Positions 42,475 through 50,658 of a stretch of DNA of 64,000 nt are shown piece after piece. The first letter of the stretch is position 1, and the number at the start of each line of letters is the position of its first letter. This DNA is from Paenibacillus silviterrae (GTDB taxonomy: Bacteria; Bacillota; Bacilli; Paenibacillales; NBRC-103111), in contig NZ_JASKUT010000001.1 in NCBI RefSeq assembly GCF_030167925.1, forward strand, positions 3,804,501 to 3,868,500, written 5' to 3'. The position numbers were made by a program, and so were the translations under genes. The notes beneath the pieces were generated by a model. The model saw only the letters and a list, made by a program, of their open reading frames with translations, ran no database searches and was not told the origin of the DNA.

Positions 42475-43392
42475 CTACTCTGTCAGTCTGATGGCGTAAG
42501 CTCCGCGCGATACCGCGCCAGGATCAACGATTCCCGTATCCGCCCTTTGGATAAACATTCCGGATATGGACGTATCGTTCGCACTCATCGGCTCCATGAT
42601 GTAAAAATAAGAGAAGCCTGTAATCATCACATTCTTCAACTGATTGCCCTGGGATTCGATCTCCCTATAAACGGGAATCAGCAGGATCCGCGGGCAGTCC
42701 CGGTGATGCGTCTCGCCTGGAGGATACGGGCATTCATCCAACCGAAGCTGCACGCCTTCTCTCGTTTTCCCGGCAATGTTACCTGTCTGCGTGTCGATCA
42801 CCGTACCGATTTTCAGTTCGCTGCTATAGCCTCGTCTCAGGTTGTCCTCATAGGTAGAGGCTCCCGTTCCACCTAACGCCAGCACACCGAAATTACCGGC
42901 CTCGACCTGCGTCTGGTCTACCTTCAGCTTATAGACTCTCCCGTACTCCAGCGGGATGTTCTCATTGATGCCCAGCGGTGCCGCTCCGACGGCGCTCCCC
43001 ATCACACCGATCTCGGCCGTCGCCTTGGCTTGTACCGGCGCCAGCTCCCAGCCGAACATGCGGGCGAAGCCCAGCGGCACCTCTTTGCGGAGCGATACGC
43101 TGACCTTCTGTCCCATCGTGACACTCGTGCTTTGCACATGGGTGTGCTCCTCGTGCTTCTGCAGCACCGTTTGCATGACGCCGCTTACCTGCTCTTGCGT
43201 GCGGGTCAGCTCCTGAGCGCCGGACAGCACGGCGGCATTGGCGGTTTTCTGCAGATGACTCTTGGTCACGAACAGGATCCCGCCATCCACAACCAGCGCC
43301 GCCGTTGCCAGCAGACCCGCCAGCAGCAGGGCGGCCAGCACCAGCGAGCTGCCCTCCTGCTGACGCACGAGCGCTATTCCTCTCGTTCTCAT
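42475..43392 (-). CDS. TadG-like Flp pilus-assembly protein
   Basis: A 305-residue protein. The N-terminus has the prepilin-like hydrophobic segment found in TadE/TadG proteins (QQEGSSLVLAALLLAGLLAT, about residues 10-35), then KSHLQKTANAAVLSGAQELT, which is typical of the family. The large C-terminal region is exposed outside the membrane. Its function in Tad systems is probably structural, as a minor pseudopilin. The ATG at 43392 follows AAAAGGAGGAAGC. Confidence 0.87.
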   Translation of the reverse strand: MRTRGIALVRQQEGSSLVLAALLLAGLLATAALVVDGGILFVTKSHLQKTANAAVLSGAQELTRTQEQVSGVMQTVLQKHEEHTHVQSTSVTMGQKVSVSLRKEVPLGFARMFGWELAPVQAKATAEIGVMGSAVGAAPLGINENIPLEYGRVYKLKVDQTQVEAGNFGVLALGGTGASTYEDNLRRGYSSELKIGTVIDTQTGNIAGKTREGVQLRLDECPYPPGETHHRDCPRILLIPVYREIESQGNQLKNVMITGFSYFYIMEPMSANDTSISGMFIQRADTGIVDPGAVSRGAYAIRLTE

Positions 43393-43423
43393 CAAGCTTC
43401 CTCCTTTTATGGTGGACATGGAC

Positions 43424-43852
43424 TTACTCTACTCGAATGGTGGAATGGGCTGACACCACGGGGGACGGCAGAAATTTCGATATGACCGGTGTCATGAAGG
43501 GCAGCGGGTACCGCAGCGTCACCGTCACGAATTGCCCGGACTTCCGATTCGTTTGCGTCGGGGAAATTTGTACCTGAAGATTTCCGCTGCCGCCGAGTCG
43601 GACATAATTCCGTGCGAAGGCGATGATTTCGGCATCTGTCTTGCCAAGCCCCCCTTGCCGGACCGTCTCCTGCGCAGCCAAATTCATATGCAGATAAGCG
43701 TACAGCAACCGTCCGAAGTCGAGGGTTCCGCAGGCCAGCAGCAGCAGCACCGGCAGCAGCAGCGCAAGCTCGGTCAGCGATTGGGCCTGCTGGTTCCGCA
43801 GAAGACCGTGCAGCCAATGATGTCCCTTGGTTTTCTTTACATCACCAGCCAT
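43424..43852 (-). CDS. tadE: TadE-type minor pseudopilin
   Basis: A 142-residue protein with the TadE signature near its N-terminus: a short positively charged leader, then QSLTELALLLPVLLLLACGT (residues 28-47) with the glutamate near the start of the hydrophobic stretch, and DFGRLLYAYLHMNLAAQETV. It is probably processed by the TadV peptidase. The ATG at 43852 lies inside the last 16 bases of tadV, so translation is coupled, and follows GGGGGAACG. Upstream in-frame codons belong to the overlapping tadV region. Confidence 0.9.
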   Translation of the reverse strand: MAGDVKKTKGHHWLHGLLRNQQAQSLTELALLLPVLLLLACGTLDFGRLLYAYLHMNLAAQETVRQGGLGKTDAEIIAFARNYVRLGGSGNLQVQISPTQTNRKSGQFVTVTLRYPLPFMTPVISKFLPSPVVSAHSTIRVE

Positions 43853-44373
43853 GTCACGTTCCCCCACTCGTTCGTCGACCAGAAACAGACGAACGTCCCT
43901 GCTGCAATAGCAATCCCATAAGGGTAAGTCGTCGTAAGGGCATCCATCTTCCCTTTTAGAGTAAGCCGCACCCCATACCGGTAGCTGTAGAAGGCCATGA
44001 CCAGATAACGGGCCCAAGCCCAAGCCTCCTTATGAATTACGATTAGCATCAGCGCGATGAGACCGCCGCACAACATCATGCTGAGAGAAGCGGTCAGGAC
44101 GAACGACGTTCCCTTGCAGGCGCCGATCAGCGCAAGCAGCTTGACGTCTCCGGCCCCCATACCGCCCAGCAGATAAGGAATCAGTAGTACACTGAGTCCA
44201 ACTGCGAACCCTGCCGCCGCAAAGCCGATGCCCGCCCAGCCGCCGTGGGCCGCATGCAGCACGAACGCAGCCATGAGGGCGGGAAAGATAACGTGATTGT
44301 AAATTTTCCGGCTGCGAAGATCCGTCACGACACAGACCGCAAGCACCGTGAGTAACAGCACATTGATCACCAT
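43837..44373 (-). CDS. tadV: prepilin peptidase TadV/CpaA
   Basis: A 178-residue membrane aspartic peptidase that cleaves Flp and TadE-type prepilins. The two catalytic aspartates are visible: VVTDLRSRKIYNH near the N-terminus and GGMGAGDVKLLALIGACKG (GxGD type) in the middle. About five transmembrane helices are present. No N-methylase domain is seen, as usual for this group. The ATG at 44373 follows GAAGGGGGG. It begins 38 bases after the internal terminator hairpin that follows flp. Confidence 0.92.
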   Translation of the reverse strand: MVINVLLLTVLAVCVVTDLRSRKIYNHVIFPALMAAFVLHAAHGGWAGIGFAAAGFAVGLSVLLIPYLLGGMGAGDVKLLALIGACKGTSFVLTASLSMMLCGGLIALMLIVIHKEAWAWARYLVMAFYSYRYGVRLTLKGKMDALTTTYPYGIAIAAGTFVCFWSTNEWGNVTWLVM

Positions 44374-44410
44374 GCTGGAAAGCCCCCCTTCCGGCGAATT
44401 ACGCCTTCGA

Positions 44411-44455
44411 TAAAAAAAGGGCCTGCGATTCGGCAGCCGAAGCGTCAGACCCTTT
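44411..44455 (-). terminator. internal terminator/attenuator between flp and tadV
   Basis: On the minus strand AAAGGG with CTG, CG and TTCGG segments pairs with CCGAA, CG, CAG and CCCTTT, followed by seven T. Because all further tad genes lack a promoter I can see, this is probably a partial terminator that gives much more pilin mRNA than machine mRNA. Confidence 0.82.
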
Positions 44456-44540
44456 GTTTGCCGCTCCCCGCCGTCCCTCAACGGTTCGAAGTATCGAACC
44501 ACGGAGAGGAGCTGCAGCGCGTTTCCTTGCAGGCCGTGCT

Positions 44541-44738
44541 TTACGGTGCAGCAGGAGCAGGGGCCTGGTCACGGCTCTGGACATCCGTCAGAGCGTCCGT
44601 GAAGATCTCTTGAATTTCCTCCCGCAGCAGAAACAGCGTTCCTACTACGGCAACGCCGATAACCCCCAGCACCAAGCCATACTCTGTCATCCCTTGTCCT
44701 TGCTCGTCCTTCACCAACGCCTTCAATTTGTTCAACAT
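44541..44738 (-). CDS. flp: Flp-type pilin
   Basis: A 65-residue Flp/Fap pilin, the building block of the Tad pilus. The leader is short and charged and ends at a glycine (VKDEQGQG). The mature part starts with the hydrophobic polymerisation helix MTEYGLVLGVIGVAVVGTL, whose glutamate at mature position 3 and tyrosine 4 follow the Flp motif; TadV should cleave before MTEYG. The C-terminus is Ala/Pro-rich. AAGGAGAGG precedes the ATG at 44738. A terminator directly after the gene suggests high expression relative to the rest of the operon. Confidence 0.94.
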   Translation of the reverse strand: MLNKLKALVKDEQGQGMTEYGLVLGVIGVAVVGTLFLLREEIQEIFTDALTDVQSRDQAPAPAAP

Positions 44739-44798
44739 AAGTAAACCTCTCCTTTTTCTTGGTTTTTGCCCATGGTCCTGCCCAATCTTAGGTGAGTT

Positions 44799-45149
44799 CT
44801 AGCGGGCTTCAAATCGCACAGCTTGTCCAATCCTGGTCTGTGTCTGCCCCAGCCACCCGGCCGGCAGCTCTACCGCGGAGACGGCGTCAGAATACAGTCT
44901 TCCGACCTTACCCGGTGTCATCGCCTGATCCATGGCTATGATGCGCCCTTCAGCATTTAAGTACAGTACATCAATGGCATACTTCATCCCAAACGTATGG
45001 ACCTGTCGGCAGGGCTGCAGATGAAGCCCGGCCCCCGGCTCCAGCGTCTTGGTGAACATGAGTCCCCGCAGCCGTTGCATGAACGTATGCGCCATTCGGA
45101 CCTGCCCTGCCAGCAGCTCTCCCGTATCCCGGTTAACCAGCTTCATCAT
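44799..45149 (-). CDS. DUF192 family protein
   Basis: A 116-residue protein of the DUF192 family. Recognisable blocks are MQRLRGLMFTKTLEPGAGLH, FGMKYAIDVLYLNAEGRIIA and MTPGKVGR. The fold is a compact beta barrel of unknown function. No signal peptide is present, though many relatives are exported. It is the first gene after the c-di-GMP riboswitch and the first of the Tad operon, 60 bases before flp. The AGGAGGG at 45160-45166 is its ribosome binding site and can pair with CCCTCCT at 45208-45214. The ATG at 45149 has 10 bases of spacing; the ATG at 45146 has 13. Confidence 0.87.
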   Translation of the reverse strand: MMKLVNRDTGELLAGQVRMAHTFMQRLRGLMFTKTLEPGAGLHLQPCRQVHTFGMKYAIDVLYLNAEGRIIAMDQAMTPGKVGRLYSDAVSAVELPAGWLGQTQTRIGQAVRFEAR

Positions 45150-45159
45150 CAACCGTCGA

Positions 45160-45214
45160 CCCTCCTCTCTGTATAACAAAATCCCCTGCCTTTGCGGTCG
45201 ACCCGAAAGGAGGG
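45160..45214 (-). promoter_or_regulatory. possible translational expression platform of the Tad riboswitch
   Basis: On the minus strand CCCTCCT (45214-45208) is exactly complementary to the AGGAGGG ribosome binding site (45166-45160). The CTTTCGG next to CCCTCCT can instead pair with CCGAAAG at the 3' edge of the aptamer. These alternatives could expose or hide the ribosome binding site. No convincing intrinsic terminator lies between the aptamer and the gene. Confidence 0.5.
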
Positions 45215-45247
45215 GTGCAGAAAAAAACGTGCACAAAACCCGTCGTC

Positions 45248-45345
45248 TTTCGGTAGCTGGCTGGCGTAGCGTGCGTTATCACGCGGTAGCCCCTGTAGCT
45301 TTGCGTCACCGGTTTTCACCGGCTTTGCCTTTATCGAGATCCTGC
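45248..45345 (-). ncRNA. cyclic-di-GMP-I (GEMM-I) riboswitch controlling the Tad pilus operon
   Basis: The minus-strand sequence shows all conserved GEMM-I elements in order: GATAAAGGCAAAGCCGG, a GTGAAAACC tetraloop stem, GTGACGCAAAGC, TACAGGGGCTA, a P3 arm with GCGTGATAACGC, and GCCAGCCAGCTACCG with the receptor-like end. This is the standard Firmicute form of the c-di-GMP-I aptamer. It lies about 100 bases upstream of the DUF192 start, so it is placed to control DUF192, flp and the whole tad machine. Confidence 0.95.
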
Positions 45346-45496
45346 GAATTTTGTCGCGGGAATCTGATTCGATGTTCACATCATACCTCTGACGGTCATG
45401 AATCGACATGCATCTGGAGACGGAATGTTCACAATATTTTTTCTAGTGCTTCCCACACTCGCAATCCCTGTCCAATGGCATACTCTGGAAATAGGG

Positions 45497-45529
45497 AAAA
45501 GAGCCTTTCGCAATAGGAAAGGGCTCTTT
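45497..45529. terminator. hairpin upstream of the Tad riboswitch
   Basis: AAAGAGCC and GGGCTCTTT enclose an inner TTTC/GAAA stem. On the minus strand it ends in TTTT. It may end an RNA made from the region to its right or insulate the two operons. Confidence 0.6.
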
Positions 45530-45891
45530 CACTCCCTCCGAAAGGAGGATATTGGAAGCGCTTTTATATAATTTGTTAAATCTGGATCGAATTGGCCTGC
45601 GGCGCATTTCTTGGGCTTTCAGACACAAGATCAGGCCCTAAGGAGCAAGCTCTTGAAAGAGTCCCATCGCATCAAGGTAATGCCTCTCTACCCTAAACGA
45701 CACTGCCTGTGATTTTGTTGCAGTACAATTCTTTTCCTCTAAGGGCCGAAGGACTTTCCTCAGGCAACTCAATTTGATACTATGGAAGGAATAAGTTTTT
45801 TCAGCGGCACCCCCGCGGTGCGAGTAAAGAGGCCTCTTTTGGTATATGCTAAGTGGTAATCAATTCCTGTCCCTAGAAAGGTTGATCTCTC
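45530..45891. other. structured intergenic region upstream of glnS
   Basis: No gene is supported here. TTGGAAGCGCTTTTAT (45552-45567) matches the CcpA cre consensus with one mismatch and overlaps TATAAT at 45567-45572. GGCCCTAAGGA and a complementary segment near 45735-45745 (CCTCTAAGGGCC) can close a loop of about 100 bases. Near 45805 GCACC and GGTGC form a small hairpin. A long glnS leader or an independent RNA are both possible; I could not match it to a T-box, 6S RNA or RNase P RNA. Confidence 0.4.
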
Positions 45892-47562
45892 GTGGAAACG
45901 ACAAAAACGGCACCTTCCTCATCCTCTAATTTTATTAAGCACATCGTGACGGAAGATCTCAAATCAGGCAAAGTGAAGGAAATCGTCACCCGCTTCCCGC
46001 CGGAGCCGAACGGCTACCTGCACATCGGTCACGCCAAATCGATTATCCTCAACTTCGAGCTTGCAGATGAATTCGGCGGCAGAACGAACCTTCGTTTTGA
46101 CGATACCAACCCGCTGAAGGAAGATACGGAATACGTAAACGCCATTAAAGAGGACGTCAAATGGCTCGGTTTTGACTGGGACGGGTTATTTTTCGCCTCC
46201 AATTATTTCGATGAAATGTACAGCCGGGCCGTTCTTCTTATTAAAAAAGGCAAGGCCTACGTCGACGACCTCAGCGCCGATGAAATCCGCGAGACACGCG
46301 GTACCCTTACGGTTCCCGGTACCGAGAGCCCATATCGCGGCCGCAGCGTAGAAGAGAATCTTGACCTGTTCGAGCGCATGCGCAAGGGCGAATTCGGCAA
46401 CGGCGAGAAGGTGCTCCGCGCCAAGATCGATATGAGCTCGCCGAACATCAATATGCGCGATCCGGTCATTTATCGTATCGCCCATGCCCACCATCACAAT
46501 ACCGGGGACAAATGGTGCATCTACCCGATGTATGCTTATGCACATCCGCTCGAGGATGCCATTGAAGGCATTACCCACTCCATCTGTACGCTGGAGTTCG
46601 AGGATCAGCGCCCGCTGTATGACTGGGTCGTACAGGAGTGCGAGATGCCGAACGTTCCGCATCAATACGAGTTCGCCAAGCTGCGCCTGACCGACACGAT
46701 TATGGGCAAGCGCTACCTGCGCCAAATGGTGGAGGACGGTATCGTTGATGGCTGGGACGATCCGCGCCTGCCGACGATCTCGGGTGTACGCCGCCGCGGC
46801 TTTACGCCGGAAGCGATCCGCAATTTTATCCGTGAAACCGGGGTGTCCAAGGCGTACAGCACGGTGGATTTTGCCCAGCTGGAGTATTTTGTCCGCGAGG
46901 ACTTGAAGCTGAAGGCGCTGCGGACGATGGCGGTGCTGCAGCCGCTGAAGGTCGTCATCACCAATTATCCGGAAGGGCAAGTCGAAATGCTGGAGGCGGA
47001 GAACAATAGCGAGAACCCGGAAATGGGCCATCGCCAAATCCCGTTCTCCCGCGAGATCTATATCGAGCAGGACGATTTCATGGAGGAGCCGATCAAGGGC
47101 TACCACCGCTTATATCCCGGCAACGAAGTGCGCCTCAAGCACGCGTATTTCATCAAGTGCGAGGAAGTCATCAAGGATGCTGCGGGCAACGTCATCGAGC
47201 TGCGCTGCACCTACGACCCGGAGACGAAGAGCGGCACCGGCTTCACGGGACGCAAGGTGAAGGGCACGATCCATTGGGTCGAAGCTTCCCGGGCGCAGGC
47301 TGCGGAATTCCGCTTGTACGAAGCTCTCGTGCCGGATGACAGCAATCCGGACAGCGAGTCGTTCGCCGACCGGATCAATCCGAATTCGCTTCAGGTGCTT
47401 CAAGGCTATGTAGAGGAAAACATGGCGGGCGTAAAAGGGCAAGAGAAATTCCAGTTTTTCCGCCATGGGTACTTTAACGTAGACCCGAAGCATACGACAG
47501 CCGAGCGGCCGGTATTCAACCGGATCGTGTCGCTGAAGAGCTCATTTGATGTAAAAAAATAA
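45892..47562 (+). CDS. glnS: glutaminyl-tRNA synthetase
   Basis: A 556-residue class I synthetase that charges tRNA-Gln directly. The first signature is [16 protein letters not shown] (the HIGH motif), followed by [15 protein letters not shown]. The second signature, normally MSKRKL, reads [11 protein letters not shown], with glycine in place of serine. The C-terminal anticodon-binding beta barrels run from about residue 340 on. Many Firmicutes lack glnS and use GatCAB amidation instead, so its presence is a lineage feature. The start is a GTG behind GAAAGGTTGATC. Confidence 0.97.
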   Translation: METTKTAPSSSSNFIKHIVTEDLKSGKVKEIVTRFPPEPNGYLHIGHAKSIILNFELADEFGGRTNLRFDDTNPLKEDTEYVNAIKEDVKWLGFDWDGLFFASNYFDEMYSRAVLLIKKGKAYVDDLSADEIRETRGTLTVPGTESPYRGRSVEENLDLFERMRKGEFGNGEKVLRAKIDMSSPNINMRDPVIYRIAHAHHHNTGDKWCIYPMYAYAHPLEDAIEGITHSICTLEFEDQRPLYDWVVQECEMPNVPHQYEFAKLRLTDTIMGKRYLRQMVEDGIVDGWDDPRLPTISGVRRRGFTPEAIRNFIRETGVSKAYSTVDFAQLEYFVREDLKLKALRTMAVLQPLKVVITNYPEGQVEMLEAENNSENPEMGHRQIPFSREIYIEQDDFMEEPIKGYHRLYPGNEVRLKHAYFIKCEEVIKDAAGNVIELRCTYDPETKSGTGFTGRKVKGTIHWVEASRAQAAEFRLYEALVPDDSNPDSESFADRINPNSLQVLQGYVEENMAGVKGQEKFQFFRHGYFNVDPKHTTAERPVFNRIVSLKSSFDVKK

Positions 47563-47574
47563 ATATGGAACCGG

Positions 47575-47625
47575 CAAGGGCCTCCCTCCTCTCACGTCTC
47601 ACGACGTACGGCAGGGAGGCCTTTG
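47575..47625 (+). terminator. glnS terminator
   Basis: GGCCTCCCT pairs with AGGGAGGCC, extended by CAA/TTG pairs. The T-run is short (CTTTGCTTG), so efficiency is uncertain. Confidence 0.6.
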
Positions 47626-47744
47626 CTTGTTCACCATGTATGTATGATTATGGAACAGAGTGCGGATGATATAGAGTGCAAGGTAACAGCAGATGGAAGA
47701 GGACCGGGAAGACCGGCCCACAACTTGGAGGAGGTACCCTACCG

Positions 47745-48038
47745 ATGAGCGAACAACAAGAGAACCGCAAGGAGCAAGAGTACCCGTACAACGATGAGAT
47801 GACCATTGTGCAGAACTTCTTCCAGAAGCATGCGGATGCCGCGCAATTCATCCGCTCCAGCTTCCCTGACCAGATCGACTTCCTGGATGATGCGGATCCC
47901 GAAGCTCTGTTCGAGACAGACAGCTCCGCCGAAGATACGGAGGCATGGGATCATAACGAGACAGCCATGCAGACGGAAGTAGGCCCTGAGGATGCAGACC
48001 TTCTTTCGGCGGATCCCATCGATACGGACCATCCGTAG
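47745..48038 (+). CDS. small acidic protein, 97 aa
   Basis: No named family is recognised. The 97-residue protein is strongly acidic (DDADPEALFETDSSAEDTEA and other Asp/Glu-rich stretches), with one helical segment MTIVQNFFQKHADAAQFIRS at about residues 17-37. No signal peptide or membrane segment. The ATG at 47745 has GGAGGAGGT upstream, and a clean terminator follows the stop directly, so it is a genuine single-gene unit. Its role is unknown. Confidence 0.75.
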   Translation: MSEQQENRKEQEYPYNDEMTIVQNFFQKHADAAQFIRSSFPDQIDFLDDADPEALFETDSSAEDTEAWDHNETAMQTEVGPEDADLLSADPIDTDHP

Positions 48039-48066
48039 AAGCGGCGAACTTTCGCCGCTTTTTTTT
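48039..48066 (+). terminator. Rho-independent terminator
   Basis: AAGCGGCGAA pairs with TTCGCCGCTT across a 2-base centre and is followed by eight T. Confidence 0.93.
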
Positions 48067-48147
48067 CTTATGGTCTTTACCGCATAAACCCTTTTTTCTA
48101 ACAAATACTAAATTTAGCAACACACATGAAGGGTGATTGTGAACGTT

Positions 48148-49560
48148 ATGCGCGCAATATCCATGCTTCAGGATGTCTTGGACCAATTCGGAGATTGTTC
48201 CGACCTAAGCCAACAATCTCTGCCCGAGCTAGGGATCACCCTTCTCTTTTTCCACGGTCTAGTGGATGTGAAGCTCATGGAGCTTCATGTCTACAGTCCC
48301 TTGCATCATATGGATACTCCCGATGGGCTTGTCTCCCTCTTTCAAAGAGGGATTTACCAAAGCTGTCAAGAGCCAGAGAAGGTTACCGAGCTCATCCTAG
48401 AGGGGAATTGCGCCGTCTTCCACGCGGATGGGGTCCATCTTGTCAATGTCTCGGGCACCAAAGCAAGACCTGTCAGCAACTCGGACACGGAAACCGTCAT
48501 CACGGGTCCGCACGATTCCTTCACGGAGGATTCCGACACCAACCTTTCCCTCGTCCGGTCCCGGCTGAAGAGTCCGAAGCTGAGGGTGGTCCAGTTCAAG
48601 GTCGGAGAAGTCACCAAAACGAAGGTACACCTGCTCTATATCGAAGGCATCGCCAACGAACAGCTTTTACATGATTTAAAAAGCCGTGTGCAGGATATTG
48701 AGTTCGACGGCGTTCTGGACACAAATATTCTCATCCAGATGATTGACGATAATGCCTATTCGTTATTCCCGCAATTTCTGACCTCGGAACGGCCTGATGT
48801 GGCGATTTCCAAGCTTCTTGCGGGGAGAATCGTCGGAATCTGTGACGGAAGCCCTTTCGCCTTCTGTGCACCGACAGGCTTCTTTGACTTCTTCCAGTCT
48901 GCAGACGATTACAGCCAGCGTTGGCTGCTGGGAAGCGCAACGAGACTGCTGAGGCTGCTTGCTGTGGTGATATCGCTGATGTTTACCGCGTTCTACGTTG
49001 CTCTGACCTCCTTTCATTACGAAATGATTCCGGAGGATCTGATCAGCTCCATTGCCAAGTCCCGGGCAAGGGTCCCCTTCCCGCCGGTATTGGAGTCGCT
49101 CATTATGGAAGTTACGATAGAGCTGCTTCGAGAGGCCGGCGCCCGTCTTCCCAGCAAGATCGGACAGACCATCGGTATTGTCGGCGGTATTGTCATAGGC
49201 ACTGCGGCAGTTCAGGCGGGCTTCACGAGCAATATCTTGATTATTGTCGTTGCCATCTCCGCACTGGCCTCCTTCGTCATACCCAGCTATGTTCTGAGCG
49301 GATCGATCCGTCTCGCCCGTTTCGGCCTCATCCTGATGGCAGGCATTCTGGGCAATTACGGAATCATCCTTGGCATTTGCATTCTGGTGATTCACTTATC
49401 GAGTTTAACGAGCCTAGGCACGTCCTACCTTGTTCCTCTCACACCGCTAAGGCTGAAGGATTGGAAGGATACATTGATCAGAACAGGCTTGAAGTGGATG
49501 ACAACAAGGCCTTCTCAAGCGAAGTCGAGGAATCGGGTTCGAATGAGAATGAAGCGGTAA
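48148..49560 (+). CDS. gerKA: spore germinant receptor subunit A (GerKA type)
   Basis: A 470-residue GerA-family A subunit located in the spore inner membrane. The N-terminal half is soluble; the C-terminal half has about five membrane helices starting near residue 270, with conserved FPPVLESLIMEVTIELLREA and GQTIGIVGGIVIGTAAV blocks. With the B and C subunits it senses germinants and triggers spore germination. The ATG at 48148 is favoured; GTG codons at 48133 and 48139 overlap the ribosome binding site GAAGGGTGATT. gerKB follows after 9 bases. Confidence 0.95.
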   Translation: MRAISMLQDVLDQFGDCSDLSQQSLPELGITLLFFHGLVDVKLMELHVYSPLHHMDTPDGLVSLFQRGIYQSCQEPEKVTELILEGNCAVFHADGVHLVNVSGTKARPVSNSDTETVITGPHDSFTEDSDTNLSLVRSRLKSPKLRVVQFKVGEVTKTKVHLLYIEGIANEQLLHDLKSRVQDIEFDGVLDTNILIQMIDDNAYSLFPQFLTSERPDVAISKLLAGRIVGICDGSPFAFCAPTGFFDFFQSADDYSQRWLLGSATRLLRLLAVVISLMFTAFYVALTSFHYEMIPEDLISSIAKSRARVPFPPVLESLIMEVTIELLREAGARLPSKIGQTIGIVGGIVIGTAAVQAGFTSNILIIVVAISALASFVIPSYVLSGSIRLARFGLILMAGILGNYGIILGICILVIHLSSLTSLGTSYLVPLTPLRLKDWKDTLIRTGLKWMTTRPSQAKSRNRVRMRMKR

Positions 49561-49569
49561 GGAGCAAGC

Positions 49570-50658
49570 ATGAACAACGAAAAGCTGCACCATTATCATC
49601 TGTTTTTCTTAATGTACATGATTCAATCCGGCATTACCCTGCTCAGCCTTCCCCGATTGCTTGCAGAGACCTACGGTACGAACGGATGGGTGATGCTGGT
49701 CTTGCCTTCGGCGGCCAGCGCGCTGGTCATCTATGTGATTACCCTCATCTACAAGCATGGGGGGGGCCTTGGAATCTTTGAGCTTATGGAACGAATGATG
49801 AGCAAATATTTGTTGTATCCGATCTACACGCTATTCGTTATCGTCTGGTCCTTCATCGGCGTATTGATATCAAAGGAATATGTCCTTTTGATACAGCTGT
49901 ATAATTTTCCAACGGTCCCGGAGGATTACTTACTGATCGCCATGATGTTGATCGTGTTCTTCATGCTATCCAAGAAAATCTACAATATGGTTAAGGCAAC
50001 GACGATTTTTTTCCTGCTTTCCGTTTGGATGATCTTTTTGTCGCTGTATGTCATTCCCCACTTCAGTTTCACTAGGCTAACGCCCTATTTCATGCAATTG
50101 GGCAAATTTGATTTCAGCGGCCAGCTGAGCGTGTTTGGAGCCTTTCTCGGATTTGAAATCTTTCTATTCCTGTTTCCCTATGTCGATCGCAAAGCCAAAT
50201 TCGCCAAATCACTTCAGTACGGAAACCTGTTCACAACAGGTATCTATTTGATCGTTTCCTTTACGAACTTCGGCTTCTTTTGCTTTGAGCAGATAAAGAT
50301 CGATTATTATCCTGTCATCAGCATGCTTCAGTATATACGGGCACCGTTCGTGGAGCGGCTTGAAACCCTGCTTCTCAGCGTGTTCTTCTTGAAAATGCTG
50401 GTTACCGTCTGCATGTATTACTGGATTGCCCTGGAAACCTTCGAACGACTTACACCGCGTGTTTCTTATTTTTGGAGGACATTCATCATTCTCCTTGGCT
50501 CTTACCTCTTGTCAACCATGGTCCAAGGGGAACAGGAAACCAAATATTGGCTGAAGCAGATCTTTACGCTGGAGAGCGCCGTAGCCTGCCTGGTTCCCTG
50601 CATTCTCTTGCTTCTTATCGTGCTTTTCAGGAGGAACCTAAGCCATGAACAACCGTAG
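49570..50658 (+). CDS. gerKB: spore germinant receptor subunit B (GerKB type, APC-like permease)
   Basis: A 362-residue membrane protein with about ten helices, the transporter-like B subunit that binds germinant. The N-terminus (HHYHLFFLMYMIQSGITLLS) and the helix with GAFLGFEIFLFLFPYVDR are typical of spore germination permeases. It overlaps gerKC by 14 bases and follows gerKA after 9 bases, as in a translationally coupled ger operon. Which germinant is sensed cannot be predicted. Confidence 0.95.
   Translation: MNNEKLHHYHLFFLMYMIQSGITLLSLPRLLAETYGTNGWVMLVLPSAASALVIYVITLIYKHGGGLGIFELMERMMSKYLLYPIYTLFVIVWSFIGVLISKEYVLLIQLYNFPTVPEDYLLIAMMLIVFFMLSKKIYNMVKATTIFFLLSVWMIFLSLYVIPHFSFTRLTPYFMQLGKFDFSGQLSVFGAFLGFEIFLFLFPYVDRKAKFAKSLQYGNLFTTGIYLIVSFTNFGFFCFEQIKIDYYPVISMLQYIRAPFVERLETLLLSVFFLKMLVTVCMYYWIALETFERLTPRVSYFWRTFIILLGSYLLSTMVQGEQETKYWLKQIFTLESAVACLVPCILLLLIVLFRRNLSHEQP

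Noticed and set aside
45700..45770. Possible RNase P RNA on the minus strand because of GAGGAAAGTCC
   Set aside because: That 11-base match to conserved region I is not followed by the other conserved regions (AGxxGGTAAGAGC or the 3' ACAGAA motif), and the region is too short.
45800..45840. Possible T-box element before glnS
   Set aside because: The GCACC/GGTGC hairpin lacks the conserved TGGNACCGCG antiterminator sequence, and no specifier stem could be found.
46186..47106. A 306-codon open frame antisense to glnS
   Set aside because: It lies wholly inside glnS on the other strand and has no ribosome binding site or recognisable motif.
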